Below are positions 16,284-25,283 of a DNA stretch of 64,000 bases, one piece after another; within the stretch, counting starts at the first letter, position 1, and the number at the start of each line of letters is the position of its first letter. Position numbers and translations under genes: made by a program. The stretch comes from Alphaproteobacteria bacterium (GTDB lineage: Bacteria; Pseudomonadota; Alphaproteobacteria; UBA6615). The stretch covers positions 124,001 to 188,000 of the forward strand of contig JAJFJA010000019.1 in assembly GCA_021774445.1 (NCBI GenBank). The letters are read 5' to 3'. The notes under the pieces were generated by a model, which was given only the letters and a program-made list of their open reading frames with translations, was not told where the DNA came from and searched no databases.

Positions 16284-16374
16284 AGGCTCGCTTTCAATAC
16301 GTCAGGCGGGGAGTATACAGGCTCGCCCTGCCGCAGCCACAGCGTGGCTATCCGGAAATTTCTCATGTTGAATT

Positions 16375-16402
16375 CCATGCTGACAACAGGCTGTCAGCAT
16401 GG
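16375..16402. promoter_or_regulatory. Perfect 11-bp inverted repeat in the RraA/AlkC divergent promoter
   Basis: CCATGCTGACA (16375-16385) and TGTCAGCATGG (16392-16402) are exact inverted repeats around a 6-base spacer. It lies between the divergent RraA-like operon and the AlkC-like gene, 92 bp from the first and 48 bp from the second. Size and symmetry fit a dimeric repressor site; it could also fold as an RNA hairpin in either leader. Confidence 0.5.
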
Positions 16403-16450
16403 GTGTCTTACTATCGGCGGGACAATCCGTAGGAGCGCTAGAGGGGCATC

Positions 16451-17575
16451 GTGGAGCCGTTTAAGAATTTCTTTTCTCCGGAATTGGTCACTTGCCTTTC
16501 AGGGCATCTAGAAAGTCGAGTGTCGTCATTCGATCGGCGGGCCTTCGAGGCTGCCATCCTGGCTGAGCTCGGCAACCTGGAGCTGAAGGAACGGGCCCAG
16601 TTGATCGCGGATCATGTGCATCTGGCGCTGCCACGCGACTATGCGGAGCGAGCGCGCATTCTCGCGGGCATGCTGCATCCCGACGATGAAGGCCAGGCGG
16701 ATCAGCCGAGCGATGGAGAGGGCATTTGTGGCTGGGGCGTGATGCCGTTGACGATGGTGGTCGGTCAGCATGGGGTGGATGACTTCGACAGATCCATGTC
16801 GCTACTGCGAGAGATGACCAAACGCTCCTCTTCCGAGTTCGGTGTGCGCTATTTCCTGCTGGCGGATCAAGATCGCGCGCTGAAGATCATGGGGGGCTGG
16901 ATCACGGATGCCAATCGGCATGTGCGGCGCCTGGTGTCGGAGGGCAGCCGCCCTCGCCTGCCCTGGGCGATGCAACTGCCGCGACTGATGGACGATCCGA
17001 CGCCAACGCTGCCCATTCTGAGAGCCTTACGCGACGACCGCGAAGAGTATGTTCGCCGGTCAGTCGCCAATCACCTGAACGATATCGCGAAAGATCATCC
17101 CGACCTGATCGGGCGTTTGGCGGGCGCCTGGATGCGAGGGGCCGACCGGAAGCGCGAGAAGCTGATCCGCCACGCTTGCCGCACCCTGATCAAGCAGGGG
17201 CACGCCGATGCGCTGGCGGCCTTCGGGCTCGGCCCGCCGGACCTCGTGCTGGAAGCGCTCGTCATCGAGACGCCGCGTGTCACTTATGGCGACGCGCTGA
17301 GGTTCTCGGCGAGCCTGCGCTCGTCTGCCAAGGAAACGCAGGATCTCGTAGTCGACTATGTAGTGCATTTTCAGAAAGCCAATGGGCAGCTTGCCGGCAA
17401 GGTCTTCAAATGGACGAAGGTCAAGCTTGCCCCGGGCGAGGTTCGCGGGCTGCAGCGCGCCCATCCGATACGGCCGATCACCACCCGACGCTACTATGCC
17501 GGGCAACAGGTGCTGTCGCTGCGAATCAATGGGCGCGATTTCGGCGAGGGGCAGTTTAGGCTGACAATCCCATAA
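16451..17575 (+). CDS. AlkC-like DNA alkylation repair protein
   Basis: The 374-residue protein matches the AlkC branch of HEAT-repeat DNA glycosylases. Helical repeats run from about 1 to 270, with FFSPELVTCLSGHL, GWGVMPLTMVVGQHGVDDFD, SSEFGVRYFLLAD, WITDANRHVRRLVSEGSRPR, LPWAMQLPRLMDDPTPTLPI and YVRRSVANHLNDIAKDHPDL. A C-terminal beta domain (about 275-374: VTYGDALRFSASLRS, KVFKWTKVKLAPGE) fits the Ig-like domain known in AlkC. These enzymes remove 3-methyladenine type lesions. The GTG start follows AGAGGGG. It is a single gene, divergent from the RraA operon. Family assignment is firm; exact lesion specificity is unknown. Confidence 0.9.
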   Translation: MEPFKNFFSPELVTCLSGHLESRVSSFDRRAFEAAILAELGNLELKERAQLIADHVHLALPRDYAERARILAGMLHPDDEGQADQPSDGEGICGWGVMPLTMVVGQHGVDDFDRSMSLLREMTKRSSSEFGVRYFLLADQDRALKIMGGWITDANRHVRRLVSEGSRPRLPWAMQLPRLMDDPTPTLPILRALRDDREEYVRRSVANHLNDIAKDHPDLIGRLAGAWMRGADRKREKLIRHACRTLIKQGHADALAAFGLGPPDLVLEALVIETPRVTYGDALRFSASLRSSAKETQDLVVDYVVHFQKANGQLAGKVFKWTKVKLAPGEVRGLQRAHPIRPITTRRYYAGQQVLSLRINGRDFGEGQFRLTIP

Positions 17576-17635
17576 AGGTGGCGACATGGTCGCCCGGTCC
17601 CGCATTATGGGACGATGGGGATCGGGAGGACTGCC

Positions 17636-19234
17636 TTGAACACGGGCCGCTATGATTATGTCATCATTGGTGGAGGTACGGCCGGCTGCGTGCTGGCGAA
17701 TCGCTTGTCCGAAGATCCGTCCACGACGGTGCTGCTGCTGGAGGCGGGTGGGCGGGATCTCTATCCGTGGATTCACATCCCCATCGGTTACCTGTTCTGC
17801 ATGGGCAATCCGCGTACGGATTGGATGATGAAGACCGAGTCCGATGCGGGCCTTAACGGCCGATCGCTCGGCTATCCGCGCGGCAAGGTCCTGGGCGGCT
17901 GTTCCTCGATCAACGGCATGATCTATATGCGCGGCCAGGCGCGGGACTACGACCATTGGCGGCAATTGGGCAACCGGGGCTGGGCGTGGGACGACGTGCT
18001 GCCCTATTTCCGCAAGTCCGAGGATAGCCATCGTGGCGAATCCGAATCGCACGGCAGCGGAGGCGAGTGGCGGGTCGAAGCGCAGCGGCTGTCTTGGGAT
18101 ATCCTGGATGCCTTTCAAGATGCGGCGCAAGAGGTGGGGATCGGACGTATCGACGATTTCAACACCGGCAATAACGAAGGTTCCGGCTATTTCGAGGTCA
18201 ATCAACGCCGCGGCGTGCGTTGGAACACCGTCAAGGCATTTCTGAAGCCGGCGCGGAATCGACCGAACCTGCGAATCGTCACGCGAGCGGAGACGAAAAG
18301 GCTGGTGCTCGACGGCAAACGCGTTACGGCGGTCGAGTTCGAACGCGGGGGCGAGGACCAGCGGGTGGCGGTCGCCGGGGAGGCGATCCTGTGTGCCGGT
18401 GCGGTCAATTCGCCAAAGATCCTCGAACTGTCCGGCATTGGCGGTGGTGCCGTGTTGTCGGCCCTGGGTCTGCCGGTGCTCCACGACTTGCCCGGCGTCG
18501 GCGAAAATCTACAGGACCATCTGCAGATTCGGACAGTGTTCGCCATCGAAAATGGCACCACGCTCAACGAAAAAGCCAATAGCTTGTGGGGTAAGCTCGG
18601 CATGGTGCTGGAATATGCCTTGTTCCGGCGCGGACCGATGACGATGGCGCCGAGCCAGCTCGGTTTGTTCGCGCGGAGCGGGCAGCATCTGGAAACACCG
18701 AACTTGGAGTATCACATCCAGCCGCTCAGTACGGACAAACTGGGCGAGCCGTTGCATCCCTTCCCGGCCATCACCGCGTCGGTGTGCAATCTGCGACCGG
18801 AAAGCCGCGGTTTCATCCATATGAAGTCGGCGAATGCTTCGGACCATCCGGCTATTCAGGCCAACTATCTCGCAACCGACTCCGATCGACGGATCGCCGC
18901 GGAGTCGATCCGTCTGACCCGCCGCATCATGGCGGCGAAAGCCGTCGCACGCTATGCCCCGCGCGAGATACTACCGGGCCGGGAACATGAGAGCGACGAT
19001 GAACTGGCGCGCGAAGCCGGCAACATTGCGACGACCATCTTCCACCCGGTCGGAACCTGTAAGATGGGTTCCGGTCCCGAGGCAGTGGTGGATGATCGTT
19101 TACGGGTGCATGGTTTGACAGGATTACGGGTGGTCGATGCGTCGATCATGCCGACCATTACCTCCGGCAACACCGGTTCTCCGGTGATCATGATTGCGGA
19201 AAAAGCCGCGGACCTGATCAAGCAAGACGCCTAA
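17636..19234 (+). CDS. GMC family FAD-dependent oxidoreductase (choline dehydrogenase-like)
   Basis: The 532-residue protein shows the GMC pattern: FAD motif [63 protein letters not shown], and the C-terminal active site HPVGTCKMG (catalytic His) with [15 protein letters not shown]. Members oxidise choline, alcohols or sugar alcohols. TTG at 17636 is preferred because GGGAGGA precedes it at 17624-17630; an ATG at 17615 adds seven residues without a ribosome site. Neither betB nor betI is near, so choline specificity should not be assumed. The gene is alone and convergent with the next operon. Confidence 0.92.
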   Translation: MNTGRYDYVIIGGGTAGCVLANRLSEDPSTTVLLLEAGGRDLYPWIHIPIGYLFCMGNPRTDWMMKTESDAGLNGRSLGYPRGKVLGGCSSINGMIYMRGQARDYDHWRQLGNRGWAWDDVLPYFRKSEDSHRGESESHGSGGEWRVEAQRLSWDILDAFQDAAQEVGIGRIDDFNTGNNEGSGYFEVNQRRGVRWNTVKAFLKPARNRPNLRIVTRAETKRLVLDGKRVTAVEFERGGEDQRVAVAGEAILCAGAVNSPKILELSGIGGGAVLSALGLPVLHDLPGVGENLQDHLQIRTVFAIENGTTLNEKANSLWGKLGMVLEYALFRRGPMTMAPSQLGLFARSGQHLETPNLEYHIQPLSTDKLGEPLHPFPAITASVCNLRPESRGFIHMKSANASDHPAIQANYLATDSDRRIAAESIRLTRRIMAAKAVARYAPREILPGREHESDDELAREAGNIATTIFHPVGTCKMGSGPEAVVDDRLRVHGLTGLRVVDASIMPTITSGNTGSPVIMIAEKAADLIKQDA

Positions 19235-19318
19235 GACGGTCGAGTCGGAAGCGAGCGACCCGCAGCGCTGCTAGAAGGCCGGCTTTGCACGCGCGGTCAT
19301 AGAGCCCGTGCGCGGACT

Positions 19319-20311
19319 TTAGTTTATCGTGTCGGCAATCTGAAGCAAGTCGATCGGTGGAAACAACTTAAGCTTTTTCGCGACTGCCATATTAATGACA
19401 AATGCAAAATCGGTCATACGAACCACAGGAAGATCGCCGGGTGTGGCGCCACCCACAAGGATCTTCTCGGCCTGTGCGGCTGCGAGGCGGCCAACATCGT
19501 AATAGCGTGCGGCGACGGAAATCAACGCCTGTGAATCGCGCACCAATCGCTCGTAGGGGCTAAGAACGGGAATGCCATTCTCGACCGCCGCGCCCGTAAA
19601 GGCATCGCGGTTAGCGTCCAGGAAAGAGGATGAGCCAAGATAGATGAAATCGACACCTGCAGTCCGAAGTTCAGACATCTTTGTGGCGATGTCCTCGACG
19701 CTAGGTTTCCCGTCGGCACGCAATGGGAGTTCAATGGCGGTCAGGTCGAAGCCCAAATCGGTCGATACCGCCGTGATCTCGGCGAGCTTCAAGAGCGAGT
19801 TCTCCTCGTTCGCGTTGTAGAGCAGGCCCAAGTGACGGAAGTCTGGGTAGTAAGTACGGATGGTCTCGATGTTAACTGATTCGGGTACCCGGTTGAATGT
19901 GCCGGTGAGATTAGCCCTGCCGGTGTGATCAAGGCTCTTGATCACGCCGGCACCAATCGGGTCGGCGACGACCGTAAAAACTTGTGGAATGTCGTGGTTG
20001 AACGCCGGATCATCGAGATCGGCAAGGGTGCCCGCTATGCCGCGGGTAACGCTGGTGCCCCAAGTTAATATCAAGTCGACATCGGCCTCTCGCGCTTCCG
20101 CGAGAAAGCCGGGTAACACAGTCTTATCAAGCCCGGCATCACGCAGGATAAACTCGACGTCCAGGCCCCTTTCGACCAAGTCATCCTGAAAACCCTGGCA
20201 GGCCTCCTCGCAGCCACGCCAGGTGGCAATAAAGACCTTGTATTGCGCTGCCGTTGCCGAGGTCGTCATCCCAATGACGAGTACCGCGACACCGGAAATC
20301 AGCCGCCACAT
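19319..20311 (-). CDS. Periplasmic substrate-binding protein, ABC_sub_bind (PF04392-like) family
   Basis: A 330-residue secreted protein: signal peptide LISGVAVLVIGMTTSATAAQ, then the fold typical of the ABC_sub_bind family (KVFIATWRGCEEACQGFQDD, DLILTWGTSVTRGIAG, FTVVADPIGAGVIKSL, LTGTFNRVPESVNIETI and FIYLGSSSFLDANRDAF). Family members bind aromatic amino acids or unknown ligands for ABC importers. Here no ABC permease or ATPase is encoded nearby. Instead it is the last gene of an operon with a sensor-MFS fusion, 20 bp after it. ATG at 20311 has GGAGG upstream. It may deliver ligand to the sensor domains or the MFS (inference). Confidence 0.85.
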   Translation of the reverse strand: MWRLISGVAVLVIGMTTSATAAQYKVFIATWRGCEEACQGFQDDLVERGLDVEFILRDAGLDKTVLPGFLAEAREADVDLILTWGTSVTRGIAGTLADLDDPAFNHDIPQVFTVVADPIGAGVIKSLDHTGRANLTGTFNRVPESVNIETIRTYYPDFRHLGLLYNANEENSLLKLAEITAVSTDLGFDLTAIELPLRADGKPSVEDIATKMSELRTAGVDFIYLGSSSFLDANRDAFTGAAVENGIPVLSPYERLVRDSQALISVAARYYDVGRLAAAQAEKILVGGATPGDLPVVRMTDFAFVINMAVAKKLKLFPPIDLLQIADTIN

Positions 20312-20331
20312 GTGTGCCTCCAAATAACGCG

Positions 20332-22314
20332 TTATCCCGCGATCGCGCGCCGAGACCGCCCCACGGTCTCAACAATAACATAGAAGCCGACACCGACCAG
20401 CACGACGAGACCCAAGATTCGGATACTGCCAGCGGCGCCGTTTTCGCCAAGCAGAACAGCGATGGTGGTCAAGCCGGCGATCGCTCCTATGCGTTCCAGA
20501 AGGCGCAGAGTAGCGAGACCGGATTCCGACCCGCCGGTGATCTGTATGGACAGAGAATAAAGCGGCGCACGTATCAATGCGTGGCCAAAACCAACGGCTG
20601 AGACCGCAAAAACAATCGCCCAGAAGCCACCAGAGTTCGTAAGCGAGAGCAGGGCCGCTCCCGAGAAGAGCGCCCCGATCACGACCATGGCCACAGGGCC
20701 AACCCGGCCGTCAGCTAAGCGCGCGACGATTGGGCCGAAGAGGACAACGCCAAGGTAGTAGAGCATCACGACCCGGCCAATCTGAGAGGGGCCGGACCCG
20801 GCAGCCGAAAGCATCAACGGTGTCAGGTACCAAATGAAGATCGCCATAGACGCATTCATGGGCACGGAAACACCGACCAGCAGCGCCAGGAAGCGACTAC
20901 TGAACCAGGAAGGCCGTCCGGGCGACTTGGCAGCCGGGCCGGCCCTGGCTGCTCTGCGGTCGCCGGCTTTGCCGCGCAGAAAGACTGCTCCTAACAAGCC
21001 AGACAAAATCGCGAGCGCGGCGCCAGTCATGAAGGTTGTCGCAAAACCGAAGCGGCCTGCCAGCAAGCCACCAAGCGCCGAGCCGCAAAACACGCCGCCA
21101 TAGACAACCACTATAAAGCCGGTGACCGGCCGGGTGCTGGCCTGGTCCTTGGCAGCCCGAATAGCGTATTCCTGGCAGGCAATAGTGGCAGTGGCGTAAA
21201 ATACGGCCATCGTGCCGTGCCAGAAAGTTATCGCGACCACGCTGGTGCTAAACGCCATCGCTGTCAGCGCTATGGCAGTGGGCAGTACGGAGGCCAGGAA
21301 CAAGCGGCGAGCGCCGAAGCGGCTCGCTAGTGCGCCGCCGAAAGGCGACAGGGCGGCGATTGCCACCAGATAGAATACCAGCGGCGCGGCAGCGGCTACC
21401 TGGGGACCGAGCCAGTCGGGGCGGGTGGCGCCGCGGGCATAGAGCGGAAGAAAGGCGGCGCTTATCTCGGTCGCAACCGAAAACAGGAACAGCGCAAGTC
21501 GGATGTCGCTAAAATCCGAAAGGCGCAGGCGCAGCGGACCTGCCTCCGCGATGGTGGCGCCGATGCTGCCTCGCACGGCTGTGGGAAGCGTGGCAAAGCG
21601 TGCGGCAAGGTCTTCGGCGTGATCATTGAGCCGGGCGGCAGTGCGGCCGACCCCGCCGAGGCCGCTAAGCCGGATGCTATGACGGAAGTCGCCGGCACGC
21701 TGCTCGTGCAGTAGGCGGAACACGCGGTCCAAGGGTTTACCAACCGAACTGATTGTCACCGCCAGTACCAACTCCATGGCAACCAGCGTGGCAATCAGAG
21801 CGAGCACTAGGACATCGAGAAAGACCTCGCGAAGTCGACTTTCGACGAAGAACGGACTGATTTCGACCCTGATCTCACCAACTAGCCTATTGCCGTCGAG
21901 GATCGGGAGCGAAATGGTCGTGCGGCGTACCGCGATCGCCTCGCCCAGGCCGGTCCGTGAAATCAGCGATGGGCTGGCGGCGCGCTCGGCGACCGCTATC
22001 GGTTTTCCGGCGGCGGTGGCCACGGTAACACGGTCAACCTCGCCGAATTTTTCCAACGTATCGGAAAGGTAGCGGTCAATTCCGGCCACTGCCTCGATGG
22101 GTATGCCGAGGCCAAGCGCCCGCTGAATTTCGGCGCGGAAGATGGTACCGATCAATCGTGTGCGGTTTGCGAGTTCAGGCTCTACCGCTCGCCCGAAAGC
22201 CGCAACAGCGGCAAAACCGACGGCAATGACGGACGCGGTCACTATCACGGCCAGAATCAAGATCAGCCTGCCCCGTAAGCTGTCCCTGGCGATGTCGCTC
22301 GATAGAGCGGTCAT
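20332..22314 (-). CDS. Fusion of periplasmic sensor and HAMP-like linker with an MFS transporter
   Basis: The 660-residue protein has an unusual architecture. Residues 16-40 form a membrane span and 41-163 a periplasmic segment with a Cache-like strand pattern (VDRVTVATAAGKPIAV, then LPILDGNRLVGEIRVEI). A second span is at 165-189, followed by a HAMP-like cytoplasmic segment (190-245, beginning SVGKPLDRVFRLL). From about 268 to 655 there is a complete major facilitator domain with about 12 spans, including GALASRFGARRLF (cytoplasmic loop 2-3 motif) and GPIVARLADGRVGP (its repeat in the second half). Sensor-HAMP units normally sit on kinases or chemoreceptors. The start overlaps the upstream gene's stop (ATGA). 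The substrate is unknown; ligand-gated transport is the inferred job. Confidence 0.85.
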   Translation of the reverse strand: MTALSSDIARDSLRGRLILILAVIVTASVIAVGFAAVAAFGRAVEPELANRTRLIGTIFRAEIQRALGLGIPIEAVAGIDRYLSDTLEKFGEVDRVTVATAAGKPIAVAERAASPSLISRTGLGEAIAVRRTTISLPILDGNRLVGEIRVEISPFFVESRLREVFLDVLVLALIATLVAMELVLAVTISSVGKPLDRVFRLLHEQRAGDFRHSIRLSGLGGVGRTAARLNDHAEDLAARFATLPTAVRGSIGATIAEAGPLRLRLSDFSDIRLALFLFSVATEISAAFLPLYARGATRPDWLGPQVAAAAPLVFYLVAIAALSPFGGALASRFGARRLFLASVLPTAIALTAMAFSTSVVAITFWHGTMAVFYATATIACQEYAIRAAKDQASTRPVTGFIVVVYGGVFCGSALGGLLAGRFGFATTFMTGAALAILSGLLGAVFLRGKAGDRRAARAGPAAKSPGRPSWFSSRFLALLVGVSVPMNASMAIFIWYLTPLMLSAAGSGPSQIGRVVMLYYLGVVLFGPIVARLADGRVGPVAMVVIGALFSGAALLSLTNSGGFWAIVFAVSAVGFGHALIRAPLYSLSIQITGGSESGLATLRLLERIGAIAGLTTIAVLLGENGAAGSIRILGLVVLVGVGFYVIVETVGRSRRAIAG

Positions 22315-23087
22315 TGGCCGCCCGCTTCGCCGGCGTTGGTCAGGGCCTGCCCGGTGGCACGATATCTGTCCTCGGCAGCGGCGAGGCGCTGACGCAGGTC
22401 GCCTGTTTCTTCCGTACGTGTGACTGCCGGTGCTGTGGCGGCGCTGCGCCAGGCTTGGCGCTCGAAATCCGCAATGTCCGTTTCGATCGCCTCAAACATA
22501 CGGATCTGTCGGCCGAGGCCAAAGCGCATAAGGACCGCACCAAATGCGGCCGCCGCGAAAGCCACGGCAATGGCGGCCAGTGCCAGTTCTGCCGCCATTG
22601 CTCGGACACCGGTGTCATTGCCACCGCCAGGGTAGACGATCAGAATTCCTCCTACCGACTCGCGGCCGGCCGTCAGGATATCGACGCCGCCAAGAAAGCC
22701 GTCTGCAGTCTCACGCTGCCAAGCGCCGCCGGCGGCGGCCTCGCGGGCCGCGAAGGCCGCCGCCGAAATCGTATTCGGGGCAGAAGGGTCGGTCGATTGA
22801 ATGATCCGACCGTCGCCGTCGAAGACATGGACAGCGAGGATGGCGTCGTCGGTCTGCCGAGCGCGTTCCAGGAGAGCGTCCGCGTTTCGCACGGCGGAGA
22901 GCGGCAGCCCAATCTTCGTAGCAGACTCAAATGGCGCGGCGGTACGTCCCGCCAGCACAGCTAGGCGCTCGCCGAGCAGGCCAGAATTGATGTTGTCAAA
23001 CTGCAGAGTAGCGAGACCGACGAAAAGCGAGAGTACTGCCAGGTTAACCAGTGTTACCGCCGCCCAGATGCGCCAGAATAGTTGCAT
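22311..23087 (-). CDS. Two-span membrane sensor protein without output domain
   Basis: The 258-residue protein has a membrane span (about 5-30), a periplasmic domain of about 130 residues with Cache-like features (AILAVHVFDGDGRIIQSTDP and later ESVGGILIVYPGG), a second span rich in Ala (about 165-190) and a cytoplasmic tail of 70 residues with heptad-like helices (MFEAIETDIADFERQ, DLRQRLAAAEDRYRATGQAL). There is no kinase, cyclase or methyl-accepting domain. ATG at 23087 follows GGGGGTGGGA. It is the first gene of the operon and overlaps the next by ATGA. Its layout mirrors the sensor half of the next gene, so the two may pair as a receptor. I do not recognise a named family. Confidence 0.7.
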   Translation of the reverse strand: MQLFWRIWAAVTLVNLAVLSLFVGLATLQFDNINSGLLGERLAVLAGRTAAPFESATKIGLPLSAVRNADALLERARQTDDAILAVHVFDGDGRIIQSTDPSAPNTISAAAFAAREAAAGGAWQRETADGFLGGVDILTAGRESVGGILIVYPGGGNDTGVRAMAAELALAAIAVAFAAAAFGAVLMRFGLGRQIRMFEAIETDIADFERQAWRSAATAPAVTRTEETGDLRQRLAAAEDRYRATGQALTNAGEAGGQ

Positions 23088-23197
23088 TCCCACCCCCAAG
23101 ACGACCAGAGTCCCGGAACTACATCACCCGGTTATGCGCCAGTCAACTAAGGCGATGCGGCGTCCAAGAGGACCGCTTGGCGAATCGAGACGGGGGT

Positions 23198-23222
23198 CCG
23201 CCACGGCCGTTGACCGTGGCGG
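23198..23222 (-). terminator. GC-rich stem-loop after the glycosyltransferase operon
   Basis: CCGCCACGG and CCGTGGCGG form a perfect 9-bp stem with a 7-base loop. On the minus strand it lies about 20 bp after the end of the GT2 gene and over 110 bp before the sensor operon. No U-run follows. It could end or weaken read-through from the polysaccharide operon into the sensor operon. Confidence 0.4.
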
Positions 23223-23240
23223 CGACTGATGAAGCCGTTG

Positions 23241-24191
23241 CTAGTAGAACGGTCGGTGGAGGGGCCAGAAGAGCTTGCCTAGACCCGTGACAAACTTAAA
23301 GCGGGCCTTCAGGAAGGCCGGCGCCTGCACCCAGCTCGATAGAAGATAGGGGACGAATAGAATGGCGACCTGAATCAGGCCGGTCGCCATGTGCCGCACC
23401 GCGGTAAGCAGTCGGTTGTCGCTGTTCTTGTGAGCCACACGAACATGGGTCTGGGCGGCGCGGAAGAAACGCTGCGTGCGGTAACGGACCGTCATGCGGT
23501 CCAGGGGCTGGAATTCGGTAACGATACCCGTCGCGCACCAAAGGATACGGCGGCCTCGCCGGCCCTGGCGGGCCAGGAAATCAGCATCCTCCCCGCCGGT
23601 ACGGCCAAATTCGGGATCGAAGACGGGGGTGTCGGTCAGGCACGAGGCGCGGCGGATCAGGATGTTGCAGGTTGCGCCCTTGGTTATCGCGGCACCGTCA
23701 GGCAGGCGTTGATCGCGCGTGTAATAGCGGCCGTCATGGTCCCAACTCGGGGCGTTACCACCCTCAAAATCCGGATAGGAGGGGCCGACGACGATATCGC
23801 CATCATTGGCAACCATGACATCGACCATGTGACTTAGCCAATCGGGCCGCGCCTCGGTATCGTCATCCAAGAACGCGACAAAGGCACCCGCCGCCGCGGT
23901 AATTCCAGCGTTACGAGCGTGAGAGATGTTGGGCCGCCGCTCATGAACGTAACGCACCGGAAAAGGACTGGTCGCCGCTTTTGCGGCGATCCGTTTGCGG
24001 GAGCGGCCCTCGGCGGAGTTGTCCACGACGATCAACTCGACGCGCTTACGGTGCGGGATTCGTTGCCGTAAGACCGACTCTATGGTGCGATCAGCGAGGG
24101 CGAAGCGATCAACCGTGCAGATCACAATCGAGATATCGATCGCCGCCATTTTCTGTTTCTTGGAGGCGGCTCCGGTCTCAGCGGGGGTCAT
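23241..24191 (-). CDS. Family 2 glycosyltransferase
   Basis: The 316-residue GT-A fold enzyme has ISIVICTVDRFALADRTIES, LIVVDNSAEGRS, the nucleotide-sugar site FLDDDTEARPDWLSHM (DxD-like), NILIRRAS and the late acidic motif GGEDADFLARQGRRG. A C-terminal hydrophobic part (AILFVPYLLSSWVQAP) may attach it to the membrane. It should add a sugar to a growing glycan. ATG at 24191 overlaps the preceding GT2 gene by 14 bp, showing translational coupling; the frame is open to 24221 but without a better start. It ends the minus-strand asnB-SMR-GT2-GT2 run. Confidence 0.87.
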   Translation of the reverse strand: MTPAETGAASKKQKMAAIDISIVICTVDRFALADRTIESVLRQRIPHRKRVELIVVDNSAEGRSRKRIAAKAATSPFPVRYVHERRPNISHARNAGITAAAGAFVAFLDDDTEARPDWLSHMVDVMVANDGDIVVGPSYPDFEGGNAPSWDHDGRYYTRDQRLPDGAAITKGATCNILIRRASCLTDTPVFDPEFGRTGGEDADFLARQGRRGRRILWCATGIVTEFQPLDRMTVRYRTQRFFRAAQTHVRVAHKNSDNRLLTAVRHMATGLIQVAILFVPYLLSSWVQAPAFLKARFKFVTGLGKLFWPLHRPFY

Positions 24192-24942
24192 AGTGACCAC
24201 GCACGTAGCGCCACAAGACATGCAGAACCCGGAGTCCGTAAGTGATGGGGTTCAAGTGTGACTCTTCATCGCCGTAGTGGGTCGGTATCCCGCGTTCGTC
24301 GATCTTCAAGTTCCGACGGCGAGAGGCGGCGATAACCTCGACATCGAAGTCGAAGGACTGGCTGAGTTGCGCCAGCGGCAACATGCCAACGGCCTTGCGG
24401 CTGTAGAGCATGTAGCCAGAGTGATAGTCCGTGAGGCGCAGACCAAAGATGCGGTTCTCGAGCCAAGTGAGGCATTTGCCGGCAACATGCTTATAGAGAG
24501 GCATGCCGCCTTGTAGTGCGGTGCCGTCCTTGTGGCGTGATCCCTGCAGAACGTCGACCTGATGGTCGCGCATGTAGTGCACGAATTCGAGCATTTTCTC
24601 GGGCGGGTACTGGCCGTCCGCATGGAGGCAAACGACGTAGTCGGTGCCGACCTCAAGGCACAGCTCCAGGCCCTTGCGGACAGCCCCGCCGTAGCCCAGA
24701 TTCTGCGGCAGGGAATGCAGGACCACCTTGGGATAGATCTTCGTCAGGGCCGTGACCGTGGCGATGGTGTCGTCAGTGCTGCCATCGTTAACAATGAAAA
24801 CGGTTCTTATGACGTCCCAAGCGTCCTGAGGGATACGTTCGAGAACCCAACCGACGGTCTTCGCCGCATTATACGCGGGAACGAAAACCGCAATACTGAC
24901 CGGCTTTGTCATATCGCTGTATTCCATCGCCAGCACGGTCAT
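24178..24942 (-). CDS. Family 2 glycosyltransferase, dolichol-phosphate-mannosyltransferase-like
   Basis: The 254-residue protein is like DPM1/GtrB-type enzymes: IAVFVPAYNAAKTVGWVLER, VFIVNDGSTDDTIATV, LGYGGAVRKGLELC, the catalytic CLHADGQYPPEKM, GSRHKDGTALQGGMPLYKHV and a fold-closing SQSFDFDVEVIAASRRR. Such enzymes load a sugar on polyprenyl phosphate. No C-terminal membrane spans are seen, so it is a soluble or peripheral form. The start overlaps the stop of the SMR-type flippase gene by ATGA; a second ATG at 24912 is also possible. Joined with that flippase and the GT-C enzyme at 27.7 kb, it forms the cytoplasmic step of a lipid-linked sugar route (inference). Confidence 0.87.
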   Translation of the reverse strand: MTVLAMEYSDMTKPVSIAVFVPAYNAAKTVGWVLERIPQDAWDVIRTVFIVNDGSTDDTIATVTALTKIYPKVVLHSLPQNLGYGGAVRKGLELCLEVGTDYVVCLHADGQYPPEKMLEFVHYMRDHQVDVLQGSRHKDGTALQGGMPLYKHVAGKCLTWLENRIFGLRLTDYHSGYMLYSRKAVGMLPLAQLSQSFDFDVEVIAASRRRNLKIDERGIPTHYGDEESHLNPITYGLRVLHVLWRYVRGHYDPR

Positions 24943-25283
24943 CGGGCGACGAGGATCACGCCCCCGCAGATGAACAACACGCCGAGGGCGTAACGGGCGT
25001 CGAGGCGCTCACCGAACACGACATAGCTCGCGGCGGGGACCAAAAGAAACGCGATTGCCATATAGGGATAGGCGCGGCTAAGCGGTACAGACTGCAGAAC
25101 CCAAACCCAAGCCAGCGTCGCCAAACCATATATCGCAAAGGCAACAAAAAGCGGCCCTAGTACCGAGATCTGCCACATATAGTCGGTCGTTTTCATACCA
25201 TTTGCGGCATATTTGAAGAGCACTTGTCCAATCGCGATGGTAACGACGATCGCGATTACTATGGCGTTGGTCCAAAGTGCCAT
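24939..25283 (-). CDS. SMR/EamA-type small membrane protein (ArnE-like flippase subunit)
   Basis: The 114-residue protein has four predicted membrane spans (about 5-25, 38-62, 67-90 and 95-113). It shows the small-multidrug-resistance layout with AIYGLATLAWVWVLQSVPLS followed by RAYPYMAIAFLLVPAASYVV and FGERLDARYALGVLFICGGV. SMR relatives export cations, but members beside GT2 genes, such as ArnE/ArnF, flip undecaprenyl-phosphate sugars. Its tight coupling to a DPM-like GT2 supports the flippase role. The Glu in SMR helix 1 used for drug export is not visible in the first span. It lies 144 bp after asnB in the same direction. Confidence 0.8.
   Translation of the reverse strand: MALWTNAIVIAIVVTIAIGQVLFKYAANGMKTTDYMWQISVLGPLFVAFAIYGLATLAWVWVLQSVPLSRAYPYMAIAFLLVPAASYVVFGERLDARYALGVLFICGGVILVAR

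Noticed and set aside
17060..18484. A 474-codon open frame on the minus strand
   Set aside because: It is opposite the AlkC-like and GMC genes, both with clear motifs. The translated text has no domain and is Arg/Pro/His rich, as expected for an antisense shadow in GC-rich DNA.
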